The notes under the pieces: generated by a model
Told to the model about the DNA's origin: nothing
What the model saw: the letters and a program-made list of their open reading frames with translations, nothing else
The model's database searches: none
DNA from: Furfurilactobacillus milii
Lineage (GTDB): Bacteria; Bacillota; Bacilli; Lactobacillales; Lactobacillaceae
Length of the DNA: 64,000 bases
Assembly: GCF_009864005.1 (NCBI RefSeq)
Contig: NZ_WEZQ01000005.1
Location: 186,408 to 250,407, forward strand
Direction of reading: 5' to 3'
Shown: positions 1 to 8,859 of the stretch, piece by piece
Numbering within the stretch: the stretch's first letter is position 1
Layout of the letters: every line of letters starts with the position of its first letter
Made by a program: the position numbers and the translations under genes

Positions 1-342
1 GTCCATGACCAGTATCAAACACTGTTTTTAATGGCTCAAGGATTCAAACAAACGCATGCTAATGTTCAGATTGCGGCGTTCTTGGATTATGTCAACGATG
101 ATGAGTTACAACATACATTGATTGATATCACAGAGCAGCCAAGTGTTGACCGGGAAGATATGACCGATGTTAATGATTGTATGCACATCATCATGAATCA
201 AGCACCTATTGAGGAGCAAATTCGTCAGAAGAACATTGCCATGATTGAGGCCAAACGTTTGAATAATCATGACCTCCAAAATCAGCTGACCTTGGAATTA
301 GTTAATTTGTACAAGCAAAAGCAGGCGATGAAAAATGCTTGA
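1..342 (+). CDS. dnaG: DNA primase DnaG, C-terminal fragment (5' end outside window)
   Basis: The frame is open from the first base to a stop at 340-342, so this is the last ~113 residues of a longer protein. It is helical and charged, with no catalytic TOPRIM motif, which fits the C-terminal helicase-interaction domain of bacterial primase. In the family this domain contacts the replicative helicase and primase makes RNA primers at the fork. The main support is position: rpoD begins 64 bp downstream on the same strand, as in the Firmicute dnaG-rpoD macromolecular-synthesis operon. The C-terminal domain is poorly conserved, so the name rests on synteny plus general character. Confidence 0.8.
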   Translation, partial: VHDQYQTLFLMAQGFKQTHANVQIAAFLDYVNDDELQHTLIDITEQPSVDREDMTDVNDCMHIIMNQAPIEEQIRQKNIAMIEAKRLNNHDLQNQLTLELVNLYKQKQAMKNA

Positions 343-406
343 TAATTCTATTAATCGGTGTAAACTTATTTATTTGTCGGATTGTGAATACTAAGGGGGA
401 CCTTGC

Positions 407-1540
407 ATGTCTGAAAAGAAAACAACATCTACAAAAGATTTTGATGAAAAGAAGTACAAAACAGCAGTTAACGCATTAATTAAGAACCGTAAGAAGGCTA
501 AAGAAGTCCGTTATGATGAATTGCAAACGGAACTGGTTAAGCCATTTGCGTTGGACGCCGACAAAATTGATGATTTAATGCAAAAAGTTGAGGATGCTGG
601 TATCAGCATCGTCGATGAAAATGGTGACCCCTCTGAGCACGCCTTAAAGAACAAAAAGAGCAGTGTTACGACTAAGGAATTAAAGGCTAGTGATGCAGCA
701 CCATCCGGAGTTAAAATCAATGATCCGGTTCGGATGTACCTGAAGGAAATTGGTCGTGTTTCCCTGTTATCTGCCGATGAAGAAGTTGCCTTGGCTCTGC
801 GAATTGAGCAGGGTGACGAATCAGCTAAGCAAGAGTTGGCTGAAGCTAACTTACGGCTGGTCGTCTCAATTGCTAAGCGATACGTTGGCCGTGGGATGCA
901 GTTCCTTGATTTAATTCAAGAAGGTAATATGGGACTGATGAAGGCCGTTGAAAAGTTTGATTACCGCAAAGGATTTAAATTTTCAACGTATGCCACTTGG
1001 TGGATTCGTCAGGCCATTACCCGTGCGATTGCTGACCAGGCACGGACAATTCGGATTCCCGTTCACATGGTTGAAACAATCAACAAATTGATTCGGATTC
1101 AACGTCAATTACTTCAAGACTTAGGTCGTGAACCAATTCCTGAAGAAATTGGTGCTGAAATGGATATGCCAACGGAAAAAGTTCGTGAAATCTTGAAGAT
1201 TGCGCAAGAACCCGTTTCTTTGGAAACACCAATTGGTGAAGAGGATGACTCTCACTTAGGTGATTTCATTGAAGATCAGGATGCAACTTCACCAGCTGAC
1301 CACGCAGCTTATGAACTGCTGAAGGAACAGCTGGAAAGCGTTTTGGATACGTTAACTGACCGTGAGGAAAATGTGCTTCGTTTGCGTTTTGGTTTGGACG
1401 ATGGCCGGACCCGAACTTTGGAAGAAGTTGGTAAGGTCTTTGGTGTTACGCGTGAACGAATTCGTCAGATTGAAGCGAAGGCCTTACGTAAGTTACGTCA
1501 CCCAAGTCGTTCTAAGCAATTGAAAGATTTCTTGGAATAG
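407..1540 (+). CDS. rpoD: RNA polymerase primary sigma factor RpoD (SigA)
   Basis: Housekeeping sigma factor that directs RNA polymerase to -10/-35 promoters. The 377-residue protein has an acidic/lysine-rich N-terminal region 1.1 (about residues 1-100), region 1.2 ([12 protein letters not shown]), region 2 with the core-binding and -10-melting helices ([30 protein letters not shown]), region 3, and region 4 ending in the -35-reading helix-turn-helix ([20 protein letters not shown]). ATG 407 follows a strong AAGGGGG ribosome site. It lies 64 bp after dnaG and is probably cotranscribed with it. A terminator-like hairpin follows at 1627. The length is normal for lactobacilli. Confidence 0.98.
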   Translation: MSEKKTTSTKDFDEKKYKTAVNALIKNRKKAKEVRYDELQTELVKPFALDADKIDDLMQKVEDAGISIVDENGDPSEHALKNKKSSVTTKELKASDAAPSGVKINDPVRMYLKEIGRVSLLSADEEVALALRIEQGDESAKQELAEANLRLVVSIAKRYVGRGMQFLDLIQEGNMGLMKAVEKFDYRKGFKFSTYATWWIRQAITRAIADQARTIRIPVHMVETINKLIRIQRQLLQDLGREPIPEEIGAEMDMPTEKVREILKIAQEPVSLETPIGEEDDSHLGDFIEDQDATSPADHAAYELLKEQLESVLDTLTDREENVLRLRFGLDDGRTRTLEEVGKVFGVTRERIRQIEAKALRKLRHPSRSKQLKDFLE

Positions 1541-1626
1541 TCAAGGCATCACTAAAATTAGTAGTATGGGCTAGTTGATTGTAATGAGCCTATTTCGCAA
1601 AGTTTGAATATAATTAGATTTGCAAT

Positions 1627-1669
1627 GCATTCATGATCAATTTTTAAATTGACTATGGATGCTTTTTTT
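1627..1669 (+). terminator. Rho-independent terminator of the dnaG-rpoD unit
   Basis: Imperfect 15-17 bp stem between GCATTCATGATCAA and the facing arm ending GGATGC, with an A/T loop, followed by seven T. It lies 87 bp after the rpoD stop. The interval 1541-1840 otherwise holds only this hairpin and the promoter of the next gene. Confidence 0.75.
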
Positions 1670-1723
1670 ATAGTTTGAAAAATAGTCAGTAGGTTATCTG
1701 CCGATAAAGTTCTGTAAAAACTC

Positions 1724-1752
1724 TGCAACTGGCGTGAAGTGATTGGTATACT
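1724..1752 (+). promoter_or_regulatory. Probable promoter of trmK
   Basis: TGCAAC at 1724-1729 is a weak -35; 17 bp later lies a good -10, TATACT, at 1747-1752. It falls after the rpoD terminator and ~90 bp before the trmK start. Confidence 0.45.
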
Positions 1753-1840
1753 GGTAGTAAAGATAGCGGATGCACCGGTGACGATTGTTACGTCGTGAAT
1801 CGCTTTTAGTTCTAATAATCGGTGCACAAGAGGAGGATAC

Positions 1841-2557
1841 ATGGACGCGGATCATTTATCAAAACGACTGGCTGCTGTGGCGGCCTACGTGCCTGCTAAT
1901 TCACGCATGGCTGACATCGGCTCAGATCATGCTTACTTACCAGTTTATCTGGCTAAACGCCAACAAATTTCGTTTGCGGTGGCAGGAGAGGTCGTTGACG
2001 GACCGTTTGAAAATGCCAAAACAGAAATTGCCAATCAGAATCTGACCGAGCGGATTGATGCACGTCTGGGAGACGGGGTAACGGTGCTTAAACCCGACGA
2101 TAACATTGACACGATTGTCATTGCGGGGATGGGTGGCACACTGATCAGTGACATTCTGGAGCGCGGTTGGCAACAACTGACTGGCAACGAATTACTCGTG
2201 TTACAGCCAAACGTTGGTGAATATCATTTACGCAAATGGCTGGCCGCCCACGCCTATCAAATTACGGCTGAGCAAATTTTAAAGGACGATGGGCACATTT
2301 ATGAAATTATGGTGGCTCACAAGGTCAAGGCGCCGTTTTCACTAAACGAACTAGATGCACGCTTTGGACACTTTTTACTTGCTACGCCCAATGCTGCGTT
2401 TGTCGAAAAATGGCAACATGAGCAACAGCGGAACGCACACGTATTGGCGTCACTAAATCATGCGGCAAACGTACCCGTTGCTAAGCAACAAGAACTGCAA
2501 CGTGAACAGCAACTAATTGAGGAGGTCCTACAAGATGCAAGCACAAACCTTAATTGA
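1841..2557 (+). CDS. trmK: tRNA (adenine22-N1)-methyltransferase TrmK
   Basis: SAM-dependent enzyme that makes m1A at position 22 of certain tRNAs in Gram-positive bacteria. The 238-residue protein opens with a Rossmann-type methyltransferase core: ADIGSDHAYLP (about residues 25-35) is the SAM-binding motif I, VIAGMGGTLI follows the nucleotide-binding strand, and LQPN is characteristic of TrmK/YqfN. The C-terminal ~70 residues form a charged helical region. ATG 1841 follows AGAGGAGG. The gene overlaps the next one by 23 bp, so the two are translationally coupled, as in the rpoD-trmK-nif3 order of lactobacilli. Confidence 0.93.
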   Translation: MDADHLSKRLAAVAAYVPANSRMADIGSDHAYLPVYLAKRQQISFAVAGEVVDGPFENAKTEIANQNLTERIDARLGDGVTVLKPDDNIDTIVIAGMGGTLISDILERGWQQLTGNELLVLQPNVGEYHLRKWLAAHAYQITAEQILKDDGHIYEIMVAHKVKAPFSLNELDARFGHFLLATPNAAFVEKWQHEQQRNAHVLASLNHAANVPVAKQQELQREQQLIEEVLQDASTNLN

Positions 2558-3335
2558 TCAATTCGAAAAGTTTGCACCACTTCGTTATCGCGAAGCCGGT
2601 GATCCAACTGGTTTTCAAATCGGTAGTCGACAGGCAGAAATTCATAAAGTTTTGGTGACTTTAGATGTTCGGCCCGAGGTTGTTGATGAAGCGATTGCCG
2701 AGCACGCTGATTTCATTTTTGCCCATCATCCAGTTATGTTTCGACCTGCTAAAAATTTGGATTTTGATGCCGATCCACAGTTAGCGATGTACGGCAAAAT
2801 TATTGCTAACCACATTACTGTGTACGCCGCTCATACCAACTTGGATAATGCTCCAGGCGGTATGAATGATTGGCTTGCTGAGCAATTGCAGCTGGAGCAC
2901 GTTCAGTCATGGCTGCCTAATCCTGACGCGCCTGAGGTATCAATGGGTCGGGTCGGTGAGCTAGCAGAGCCGATGTCAATGCAAACATTCGCTGAGTATT
3001 GCAAAACGCAATTTAAAATCGGTGGGTTGCGGTTGATTTCACATGAACCAACCAAACAGGTTAGCAAAGTTGCCATTTTAGGTGGTGACGGTGGCAAGTT
3101 CTTCCGTGAGGCGCAGGCAACGGGAGCCGATGTCTATGTTACGGGCGATGTTTACTACCATACTGGGCATGACATGCTGGCATCCGGTTTGTCTGTGGTG
3201 GACCCAGGACATCACATTGAAGCTGTTTGCATTCCCAAGTTGGCATCCATGTTCCGTCAGTGGTCTACGCAATATCAATGGCATCTCGATGTCTTAGAAT
3301 CAAAACCTAATACGGATCCCTTTACTTTTGTGTAA
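2535..3335 (+). CDS. Nif3-like dinuclear metal-centre protein (YqfO family)
   Basis: Nif3/YbgI-family protein of 266 residues; members are often annotated as type 2 GTP cyclohydrolase I but their true role is unsettled. Metal ligands are visible: AHHPVMF (about residues 63-69), the AAHTNLDNAPGG block, and the late GHHIEA segment. The B. subtilis relative carries an extra PII-like inserted domain of ~100 residues; here the length implies the short form without it. ATG 2535 is preferred because GGAGG lies 9 bp upstream inside trmK; an in-frame upstream start at 2517 has no ribosome site. It is translationally coupled to trmK. Confidence 0.88.
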   Translation: MQAQTLIDQFEKFAPLRYREAGDPTGFQIGSRQAEIHKVLVTLDVRPEVVDEAIAEHADFIFAHHPVMFRPAKNLDFDADPQLAMYGKIIANHITVYAAHTNLDNAPGGMNDWLAEQLQLEHVQSWLPNPDAPEVSMGRVGELAEPMSMQTFAEYCKTQFKIGGLRLISHEPTKQVSKVAILGGDGGKFFREAQATGADVYVTGDVYYHTGHDMLASGLSVVDPGHHIEAVCIPKLASMFRQWSTQYQWHLDVLESKPNTDPFTFV

Positions 3336-3407
3336 GCGCGCCGAATCAGGTAGACTTATTTTGAAACATGTTTGAACTTTATTTTAGAAAATAGGAGCGT
3401 GACAGTT

Positions 3408-4646
3408 GTGGCACAATATGAAACCTTGCTTTCGCGGTTTATCGGTTATGTAAAGGTCAATACGAGATCAGATCCAGATTCGACAACCATTCCTTCTTCG
3501 CCTAGGGAAGTAAACTTTTTAAAGTCGATTGCTGAGGAATTAACTGAGCTTGGACTATCGGATATCAAAACGGATCTTAACAGTGGTTATGTAACTGCAG
3601 TTCTGCCAGCTAATGATGACGGCAATACAGCACCAATTGGCTTTTTAGCACATATTGATACTGCGGATTTTAATGCAGAAAATATCACACCTAACATTGT
3701 TAAGAACTATGATGGTCAATCAGACATTAAACTTAGTGATGATGGTCAGTGGACATTAAAGCCTAGCGAATTTCCAGCATTGCACAATTACACCGGTGAC
3801 ACATTAATTACAACTGACGGTACAACACTTTTGGGCGCCGACGATAAAACTGGTGTGGCTGAAATTATGACGGCCATGGAGTACTTGCTTAATCATCCAG
3901 ACGTTAAGCATGGTGAAATTCATGTTGGTTTTGGTCCAGATGAAGAAATCGGTACTGGTGCGGATCACTTTGATGCTAAGGGTTTCGGCGTTAAGTATGC
4001 CTACACGGTTGATGGCGGTCCATTAGGTGAATTGGAATACGAGACGTTTAATGCTGCACAGGCAGTCGTGACTATTCAAGGGAAGGATGTTCACACGGCT
4101 ACTGCTAAAGGCGTTATGCAAAACGCACTTCAAATTGGTATTGATTTCCATAATCAATTACCTGCAAGTGACCGTCCAGAAAACACTGAGGGTCGGGAAG
4201 GCTTCTTCCACCTGTACAAAATGACTGGGACCGTTGATCAAGCCCAGTTAACCTACATTATTCGTGATCACGATCATCAGAAGTTTGAAGACCGTAAACA
4301 ACAAATGCAAGATATTGCTGATAAGCTCAATGCTACCCTAGATGAACCGCGGGTTAAATTGGTGCTGACGGACCAGTATTACAATATGCGTGAAGTGCTT
4401 GAAAAGGACATGACACCGGTTGAACTGGCTAAAAAGGCCATGACTGATTTAGATATCGAACCTGTTATTTACCCGGTTCGTGGTGGAACAGATGGCTCCA
4501 AGATTTCATTCATGGGTGTGCCAACGCCGAACTTGTTTGCTGGTGGTGAGAACATGCACAGCCGTTATGAATATGTTTCTCTGCAGACTATGGAACGCGC
4601 TGTTGATGTAATTTTGAAGATTACTGAACTCAATCGGCAGGCTTAA
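3408..4646 (+). CDS. pepT: Peptidase T (tripeptide aminopeptidase)
   Basis: Cytoplasmic M20B zinc peptidase that removes the N-terminal residue from tripeptides, part of the peptide-utilisation system of lactic acid bacteria. Visible metal and catalytic motifs are [31 protein letters not shown] and the C-terminal [11 protein letters not shown]. The start is taken as GTG 3408, 10 bp after TAGGAG, because family members begin just before the conserved [13 protein letters not shown] segment; an upstream TTG at 3372 lacks a ribosome site. The 412 residues match the family. It has its own terminator and appears monocistronic. Confidence 0.95.
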   Translation: MAQYETLLSRFIGYVKVNTRSDPDSTTIPSSPREVNFLKSIAEELTELGLSDIKTDLNSGYVTAVLPANDDGNTAPIGFLAHIDTADFNAENITPNIVKNYDGQSDIKLSDDGQWTLKPSEFPALHNYTGDTLITTDGTTLLGADDKTGVAEIMTAMEYLLNHPDVKHGEIHVGFGPDEEIGTGADHFDAKGFGVKYAYTVDGGPLGELEYETFNAAQAVVTIQGKDVHTATAKGVMQNALQIGIDFHNQLPASDRPENTEGREGFFHLYKMTGTVDQAQLTYIIRDHDHQKFEDRKQQMQDIADKLNATLDEPRVKLVLTDQYYNMREVLEKDMTPVELAKKAMTDLDIEPVIYPVRGGTDGSKISFMGVPTPNLFAGGENMHSRYEYVSLQTMERAVDVILKITELNRQA

Positions 4647-4674
4647 CAAGTGGTAGCCATTATTTGTGATACAA

Positions 4675-4720
4675 AATAAAAACGACCCCAACAGACACAT
4701 CTGCTAGGATCGTTTTTATT
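4675..4720. terminator. Bidirectional terminator between pepT and the DUF2929 gene
   Basis: AATAAAAACGA...TCGTTTTTATT arms with extra G-C pairs inside form a hairpin flanked by A-runs and T-runs. It can terminate pepT on the plus strand and the convergent small gene on the minus strand. Confidence 0.8.
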
Positions 4721-4761
4721 ATCTATCGTGTGCGATGCTGGTTAGCAACCTGCGACAACGA

Positions 4762-4962
4762 TTATGATTGACTTGCTTCATCAGCATTAGCCGCTGGTTT
4801 GTCGGCCATCATGTGTGTTGCGACTGAAGTCACAAGGCAGACGATGGCGGCAACGATGCCAATTTCAAAAGCGTTATATTGCAGCAATTCTAGTTGCCCA
4901 CCAATATAACCAATGACCTCGCCCCAGATGAAGCCCCAAAAGATTACAGTTAAGTAACGCAT
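4762..4962 (-). CDS. DUF2929 (YjzD-like) small membrane protein
   Basis: A 66-residue protein with two predicted membrane segments: TVIFWGFIWGEVIGYIGG near the N terminus and IGIVAAIVCLVTSVATHMM in the second half, then a short polar tail. Length, the N-terminal FWGFIWGEVIGY pattern and location beside dnaE fit the DUF2929 family, whose function is unknown. ATG 4962 is chosen because AAAGGTGG sits just upstream; an in-frame ATG at 4980 would place that ribosome site inside the gene. It is transcribed convergently with pepT and divergently from dnaE. Confidence 0.75.
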   Translation of the reverse strand: MRYLTVIFWGFIWGEVIGYIGGQLELLQYNAFEIGIVAAIVCLVTSVATHMMADKPAANADEASQS

Positions 4963-5057
4963 ATTGTGACCACCTTTCATATCACTAGTAGTTTAACACT
5001 CTGACTACTGATTTCAATAAACTTTCATTCGCGAATACGGATAATTTTGACGGGTTT

Positions 5058-5066
5058 TGTTATAAT
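5058..5066 (+). promoter_or_regulatory. Extended -10 promoter upstream of dnaE
   Basis: TGTTATAAT is a consensus TATAAT box with an extended TGn element. No good -35 is seen at 17 bp, as expected when the extended -10 compensates. It lies 65 bp before the dnaE start. Confidence 0.6.
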
Positions 5067-5130
5067 ATGAAAGACGAACAAACGTTTGAATATGAAACTT
5101 AATCGATTATTCAATGAAAGGGGGATGCTT

Positions 5131-8100
5131 GTGTCTTCGGAGACTGAAATTGAGGCAGCAACGGTACCGTTATCTCGCAAAATAAATGGTCTCGTGCCAT
5201 TATCCGTTATCAGTAGTTATAGTCTATTGCAAAGCCCAACAAGAGTTACAGAACTCGTGCAAACGGCAAAACAGCGAGGGTATCAGGCAGTTGCACTGAC
5301 TGACATTAATGTGTTGTATGGCGTTGTTGACTTTTTTAATGCTGCGCAAAAAGCTGGCATCAAACCATTAATTGGGCTGACTATCGAACTAACCAGCGAG
5401 GTTACTGAGCCAGCAACCAATGACCAGACGATGCCATCCACAAAGCAGAATGCACTGCCAACATTCCCATTAACTTTGATTGCTAAAAATGAACATGGAT
5501 ATCAAAATCTAATTCAAATTTCCTCAGCAAAGATGACCCGCGAAGAACGTGATCCATTAACAATTGACGACATCAGTGATTGGTTGTCAGACTTGGTCAT
5601 TATTAATGGATTACAAAGTGAAATTGGCCGACTAGCCAGTACGGGACAACAAACAACGGCGGCCCAACTCATGACACTGTTGCAAAAAATTGCAAATGAC
5701 ACGGTATATCTGGGCGTGAGTGATCAACAATCAAGAGCGACAATCGACACGCTTCAACAATTTGCAGATCAGAATCATTGTCGATTGGTGGCTGTCAATG
5801 ACGTTCGCTATTTGAATCCCGATGATAGTTTTAAGACTAGTGTGATGACGTCGATTAGCAGTGGTGAACAGATCACTAATTTAGGAGCTGTAAGTCAACA
5901 GACAGGTCCTTGGTATCTTCGTGAGTCTGTGCCGTTAGCCAATCACTATCATGAATTGGGACTGGATGAGGCCGTTCGGGAAACGAGTCAAATTGCTAAC
6001 ATCGCAACGGTTGACTTCACGTTTCAAGCCCCACAATTACCACATTTCAAGACGCCCAATCATGAACCAGCGGCAGATTATTTGCGACAACTTTGTGCAG
6101 CGGGCTTGACCAAACGTTTAGGCGAAGACAATCCACTGGCGGATCGGTATCAACAAAGATTGAACCACGAGCTGACTGTTATCCATCAGTTAGGCTTTGA
6201 CGATTATTTTCTAATTGTCTGGGACGTGATGAACTATGCTCATGAACATCACATTACTACCGGTCCTGGCCGTGGCTCGGCGGCTGGGTCCTTGGTGGCT
6301 TATGTGCTAGCCATTACGGAAGTTGATCCGTTAACCTATGATCTACTGTTTGAACGATTTTTGAACGATCAGCGAGCTCAGATGCCCGATATTGATTTGG
6401 ATATTCCAGACGACAAACGTGATGAACTGTTGCTGTATGTGCGTGATCGATATGGCGCCGATAAGGTTGGCCAGATCATTACGTTTGGTACCCTTGGCGC
6501 TAAGCAGGTCATTCGTGACGTTGGCCGTGTATTTGGTTTGTCCACTTTCCAAATGGCAGAATGGAGCAGGACGATTCCCGGTGGTTTAGGCGTGACGTTG
6601 GCCAGCGCACAACGTGATTCACAGCCATTACGTAACCTAATCGCGGACAGTGGTGTCAACTCGCTACTGTTTGAAACAGCCATGGCGTTGGAAGGCTTGC
6701 CACGGCACACGTCGACACATGCTGCCGGTGTTGTCTTAAGTGATCAGCCATTAACGGATATTGTCCCGGTTCAATCAGGTTCTGAAGGCCTGCTTGTAGC
6801 CCAGTTCCCTAAAAATACCGTTGAAGCACTTGGGTTGCTTAAGATGGATTTTCTTGGACTCCGCAATTTAACTATTTTAGCAAATACATTAGCAGAGATT
6901 GAAACAACGACGGGCAAGAAGCTTCAAGTTAACGATATTCCGTTAAACGATAGTGCCACACTGGCCTTGTTTCAAAAAGGCGATACAAATGGTGTCTTTC
7001 AGTTTGAATCAAGCGGCATTAAAAATGTCTTGCGTCAATTGCATCCGGAAACCTTTGAATTAGTCGTCGCGGTTAACGCGCTTTATCGACCCGGACCGAT
7101 GGAAAACATCGATCACTTCATTGCCCGTAAAAAGGGCAATGAACCAGTCACATATCCGGCCCAGGCGTTGGAACCAATTTTGGGACCAACATTTGGTATC
7201 ATTGTTTATCAAGAGCAGGTTATGCGAGTCGCCTCAGTTATGGGCGGTTTCTCACTGGGTAAGGCCGATATTCTTCGCCGTGCCATGAGTAAAAAAGATC
7301 ATCATAAGATTGATGCACTACGTACCGAGTTTATTGAGGGTGCGGTGGCTAATAAATTTACGCAAGCCGTTGCTGTCCAGGTCTATGACTATATTGAAAA
7401 TTTTGCATCTTATGGTTTTAACCGATCACATGCCGTTGCCTACAGCAAAATGGCGTTTGAACTCGCTTATCTAAAAGTGCATCATCCGGGTGCTTTTTTT
7501 ACAGCACTACTTAATTCTGTACTGGGTAATCCAACAAAAACGAAATTATATTTGTTAGAGGCAAAACAACATGGCGTCAATGTAGCAGCGCCCAACGTTA
7601 ACGTCAGTCAGACGGGATTCTCACTGGTAAACGGGCAAATCGTGTTTGGCCTTAGTGACATTAAAGGTGTGCGTCGAGATTTTGTTGGCAATATCTTGGC
7701 ATTGCGGCAAAAAAACGGTGCATTTAAAGACTTAGAAACATTTGTCAACGCTATTGACCCACAGTTTCGGAAAACGGACGTCTTAACTGCCATGATCTAT
7801 GCTGGTAGCTTTGACAGTTTTGGCTTAAACAGAGCTGAGCTGTTGGACCTGTTGCCACGTGTGATTTCTGGTGCTCAGGTCAGCATCGATCTGTTCGAAT
7901 CCAACTTGGGGCTTAAACCTAAGGTTGAGCATCGCCATGATTTGTCTTTGAAAGAAAAATTAAGTCATGAGGCCGAAATACTTGGCGCTTATGTATCTGG
8001 TCACCCGGTAGAACAGTACACAGGGCTCAGCCAACAACTGAATGCAACACCAATTGTCGATGTCGCGGTTGGCCAGGTGACAACCGTTATTCTGTACACG

Positions 8101-8676
8101 AGTCGGATTCGTGAAATAAGAACTAAAAAGGGTGACCGAATGGCGTTTGTCAGCGGGAACGATCCATCTGGCGAATTGTCGATCACCGTCTTCCCACGAC
8201 TTTATAAGGAAGTTAGCGAATGGTTAGCGCCAGAGCAGGTCGTCGTTGTGACTGGTAAAATTGATACGGGTCGCCAACTGGAGATTGTAGCGGATCGGCT
8301 TCAATTGGCCAAAACAGTTCAGGAGCAAGGTGTACATCAGCAATCCCGACAAAATGTGCAGCTGAGTGGTGAATCCAATACGCGGTCGAATCATCCTGCT
8401 CAAGCAGCAACGAAGCCACAAGCGCAAGCTGCGCCAATTGGCACTTGGTATTTACAACTGACCGAGGCAAACATTGCTGCTGGTGCAGAGAACAACTTTC
8501 GTCAGCAAATGGTCAGCTTACGCGGCAATAATCCGGTAATTTTGCATAATCAAGTTGATAACCGGACAGTCAAGCTGGCGTCAGCATTTAATTTAGCGGC
8601 CACGACACAAGCGCGAAATCAATTGATCGGGATTTTTGGTGACGGTAATGTCGTTTTTCGGCGAAATCAGACATAA
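5131..8676 (+). CDS. dnaE: DNA polymerase III alpha subunit DnaE
   Basis: The DnaE-type replicative polymerase of Firmicutes, which extends RNA primers on the lagging strand before PolC takes over. The 1181 residues show an N-terminal PHP domain, the palm with catalytic aspartates (MPDIDLDIPDDKR, about residues 415-427), GPGRGSAAGSLVAY, fingers (ALYRPGPMENID, YQEQVMRVA), a helix-hairpin-helix region, and an OB fold near residues 990-1080. GTG 5131 is preferred because AAAGGGGG lies ~10 bp upstream; the ATG at 5086 has no ribosome site and would add an unusual extension. pyk follows with no pfkA between them. Confidence 0.96.
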   Translation: MSSETEIEAATVPLSRKINGLVPLSVISSYSLLQSPTRVTELVQTAKQRGYQAVALTDINVLYGVVDFFNAAQKAGIKPLIGLTIELTSEVTEPATNDQTMPSTKQNALPTFPLTLIAKNEHGYQNLIQISSAKMTREERDPLTIDDISDWLSDLVIINGLQSEIGRLASTGQQTTAAQLMTLLQKIANDTVYLGVSDQQSRATIDTLQQFADQNHCRLVAVNDVRYLNPDDSFKTSVMTSISSGEQITNLGAVSQQTGPWYLRESVPLANHYHELGLDEAVRETSQIANIATVDFTFQAPQLPHFKTPNHEPAADYLRQLCAAGLTKRLGEDNPLADRYQQRLNHELTVIHQLGFDDYFLIVWDVMNYAHEHHITTGPGRGSAAGSLVAYVLAITEVDPLTYDLLFERFLNDQRAQMPDIDLDIPDDKRDELLLYVRDRYGADKVGQIITFGTLGAKQVIRDVGRVFGLSTFQMAEWSRTIPGGLGVTLASAQRDSQPLRNLIADSGVNSLLFETAMALEGLPRHTSTHAAGVVLSDQPLTDIVPVQSGSEGLLVAQFPKNTVEALGLLKMDFLGLRNLTILANTLAEIETTTGKKLQVNDIPLNDSATLALFQKGDTNGVFQFESSGIKNVLRQLHPETFELVVAVNALYRPGPMENIDHFIARKKGNEPVTYPAQALEPILGPTFGIIVYQEQVMRVASVMGGFSLGKADILRRAMSKKDHHKIDALRTEFIEGAVANKFTQAVAVQVYDYIENFASYGFNRSHAVAYSKMAFELAYLKVHHPGAFFTALLNSVLGNPTKTKLYLLEAKQHGVNVAAPNVNVSQTGFSLVNGQIVFGLSDIKGVRRDFVGNILALRQKNGAFKDLETFVNAIDPQFRKTDVLTAMIYAGSFDSFGLNRAELLDLLPRVISGAQVSIDLFESNLGLKPKVEHRHDLSLKEKLSHEAEILGAYVSGHPVEQYTGLSQQLNATPIVDVAVGQVTTVILYTSRIREIRTKKGDRMAFVSGNDPSGELSITVFPRLYKEVSEWLAPEQVVVVTGKIDTGRQLEIVADRLQLAKTVQEQGVHQQSRQNVQLSGESNTRSNHPAQAATKPQAQAAPIGTWYLQLTEANIAAGAENNFRQQMVSLRGNNPVILHNQVDNRTVKLASAFNLAATTQARNQLIGIFGDGNVVFRRNQT

Positions 8677-8717
8677 ATGTTTAAACTGTCTTCAACAAAA
8701 TGAAAAACCGGTGTGGG

Positions 8718-8739
8718 TTTTCATGAATATTTATGAAAA
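8718..8739. repeat. 22-bp near-perfect palindrome between dnaE and pyk
   Basis: Arms TTTTCAT and ATGAAAA face each other around an A/T centre, with a further CATGAAAA copy 2 bp downstream. It lies upstream of the likely pyk promoter. The 5' edge overlaps a separate hairpin (ATGAAAAACC/GGGTTTTCAT) that could be a weak dnaE terminator lacking a T-run. An operator is possible but unproven. Confidence 0.4.
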
Positions 8740-8757
8740 CTCATGAAAAGGGCGACA

Positions 8758-8786
8758 ACGACATTTTAAAAGTGTTAAACTAATAT
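8758..8786 (+). promoter_or_regulatory. Probable pyk promoter
   Basis: ACGACA at 8758-8763 and TAATAT at 8781-8786 with 17-bp spacing. The 5' leader of ~65 nt contains a small hairpin, GCCAC-TCT-GTGGC, at 8820-8832 before the ribosome site. Confidence 0.4.
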
Positions 8787-8859
8787 CGTATTTAAGGGAA
8801 CAATAACGTTCTCAAAAAAGCCACTCTGTGGCACAAACTCAAAGGGAGAGATTTTTGTT

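Noticed and set aside
1558-1842. Minus-strand 94-residue frame after rpoD
   Set aside because: It covers the rpoD terminator and the trmK promoter, has no ribosome site and an arbitrary composition.
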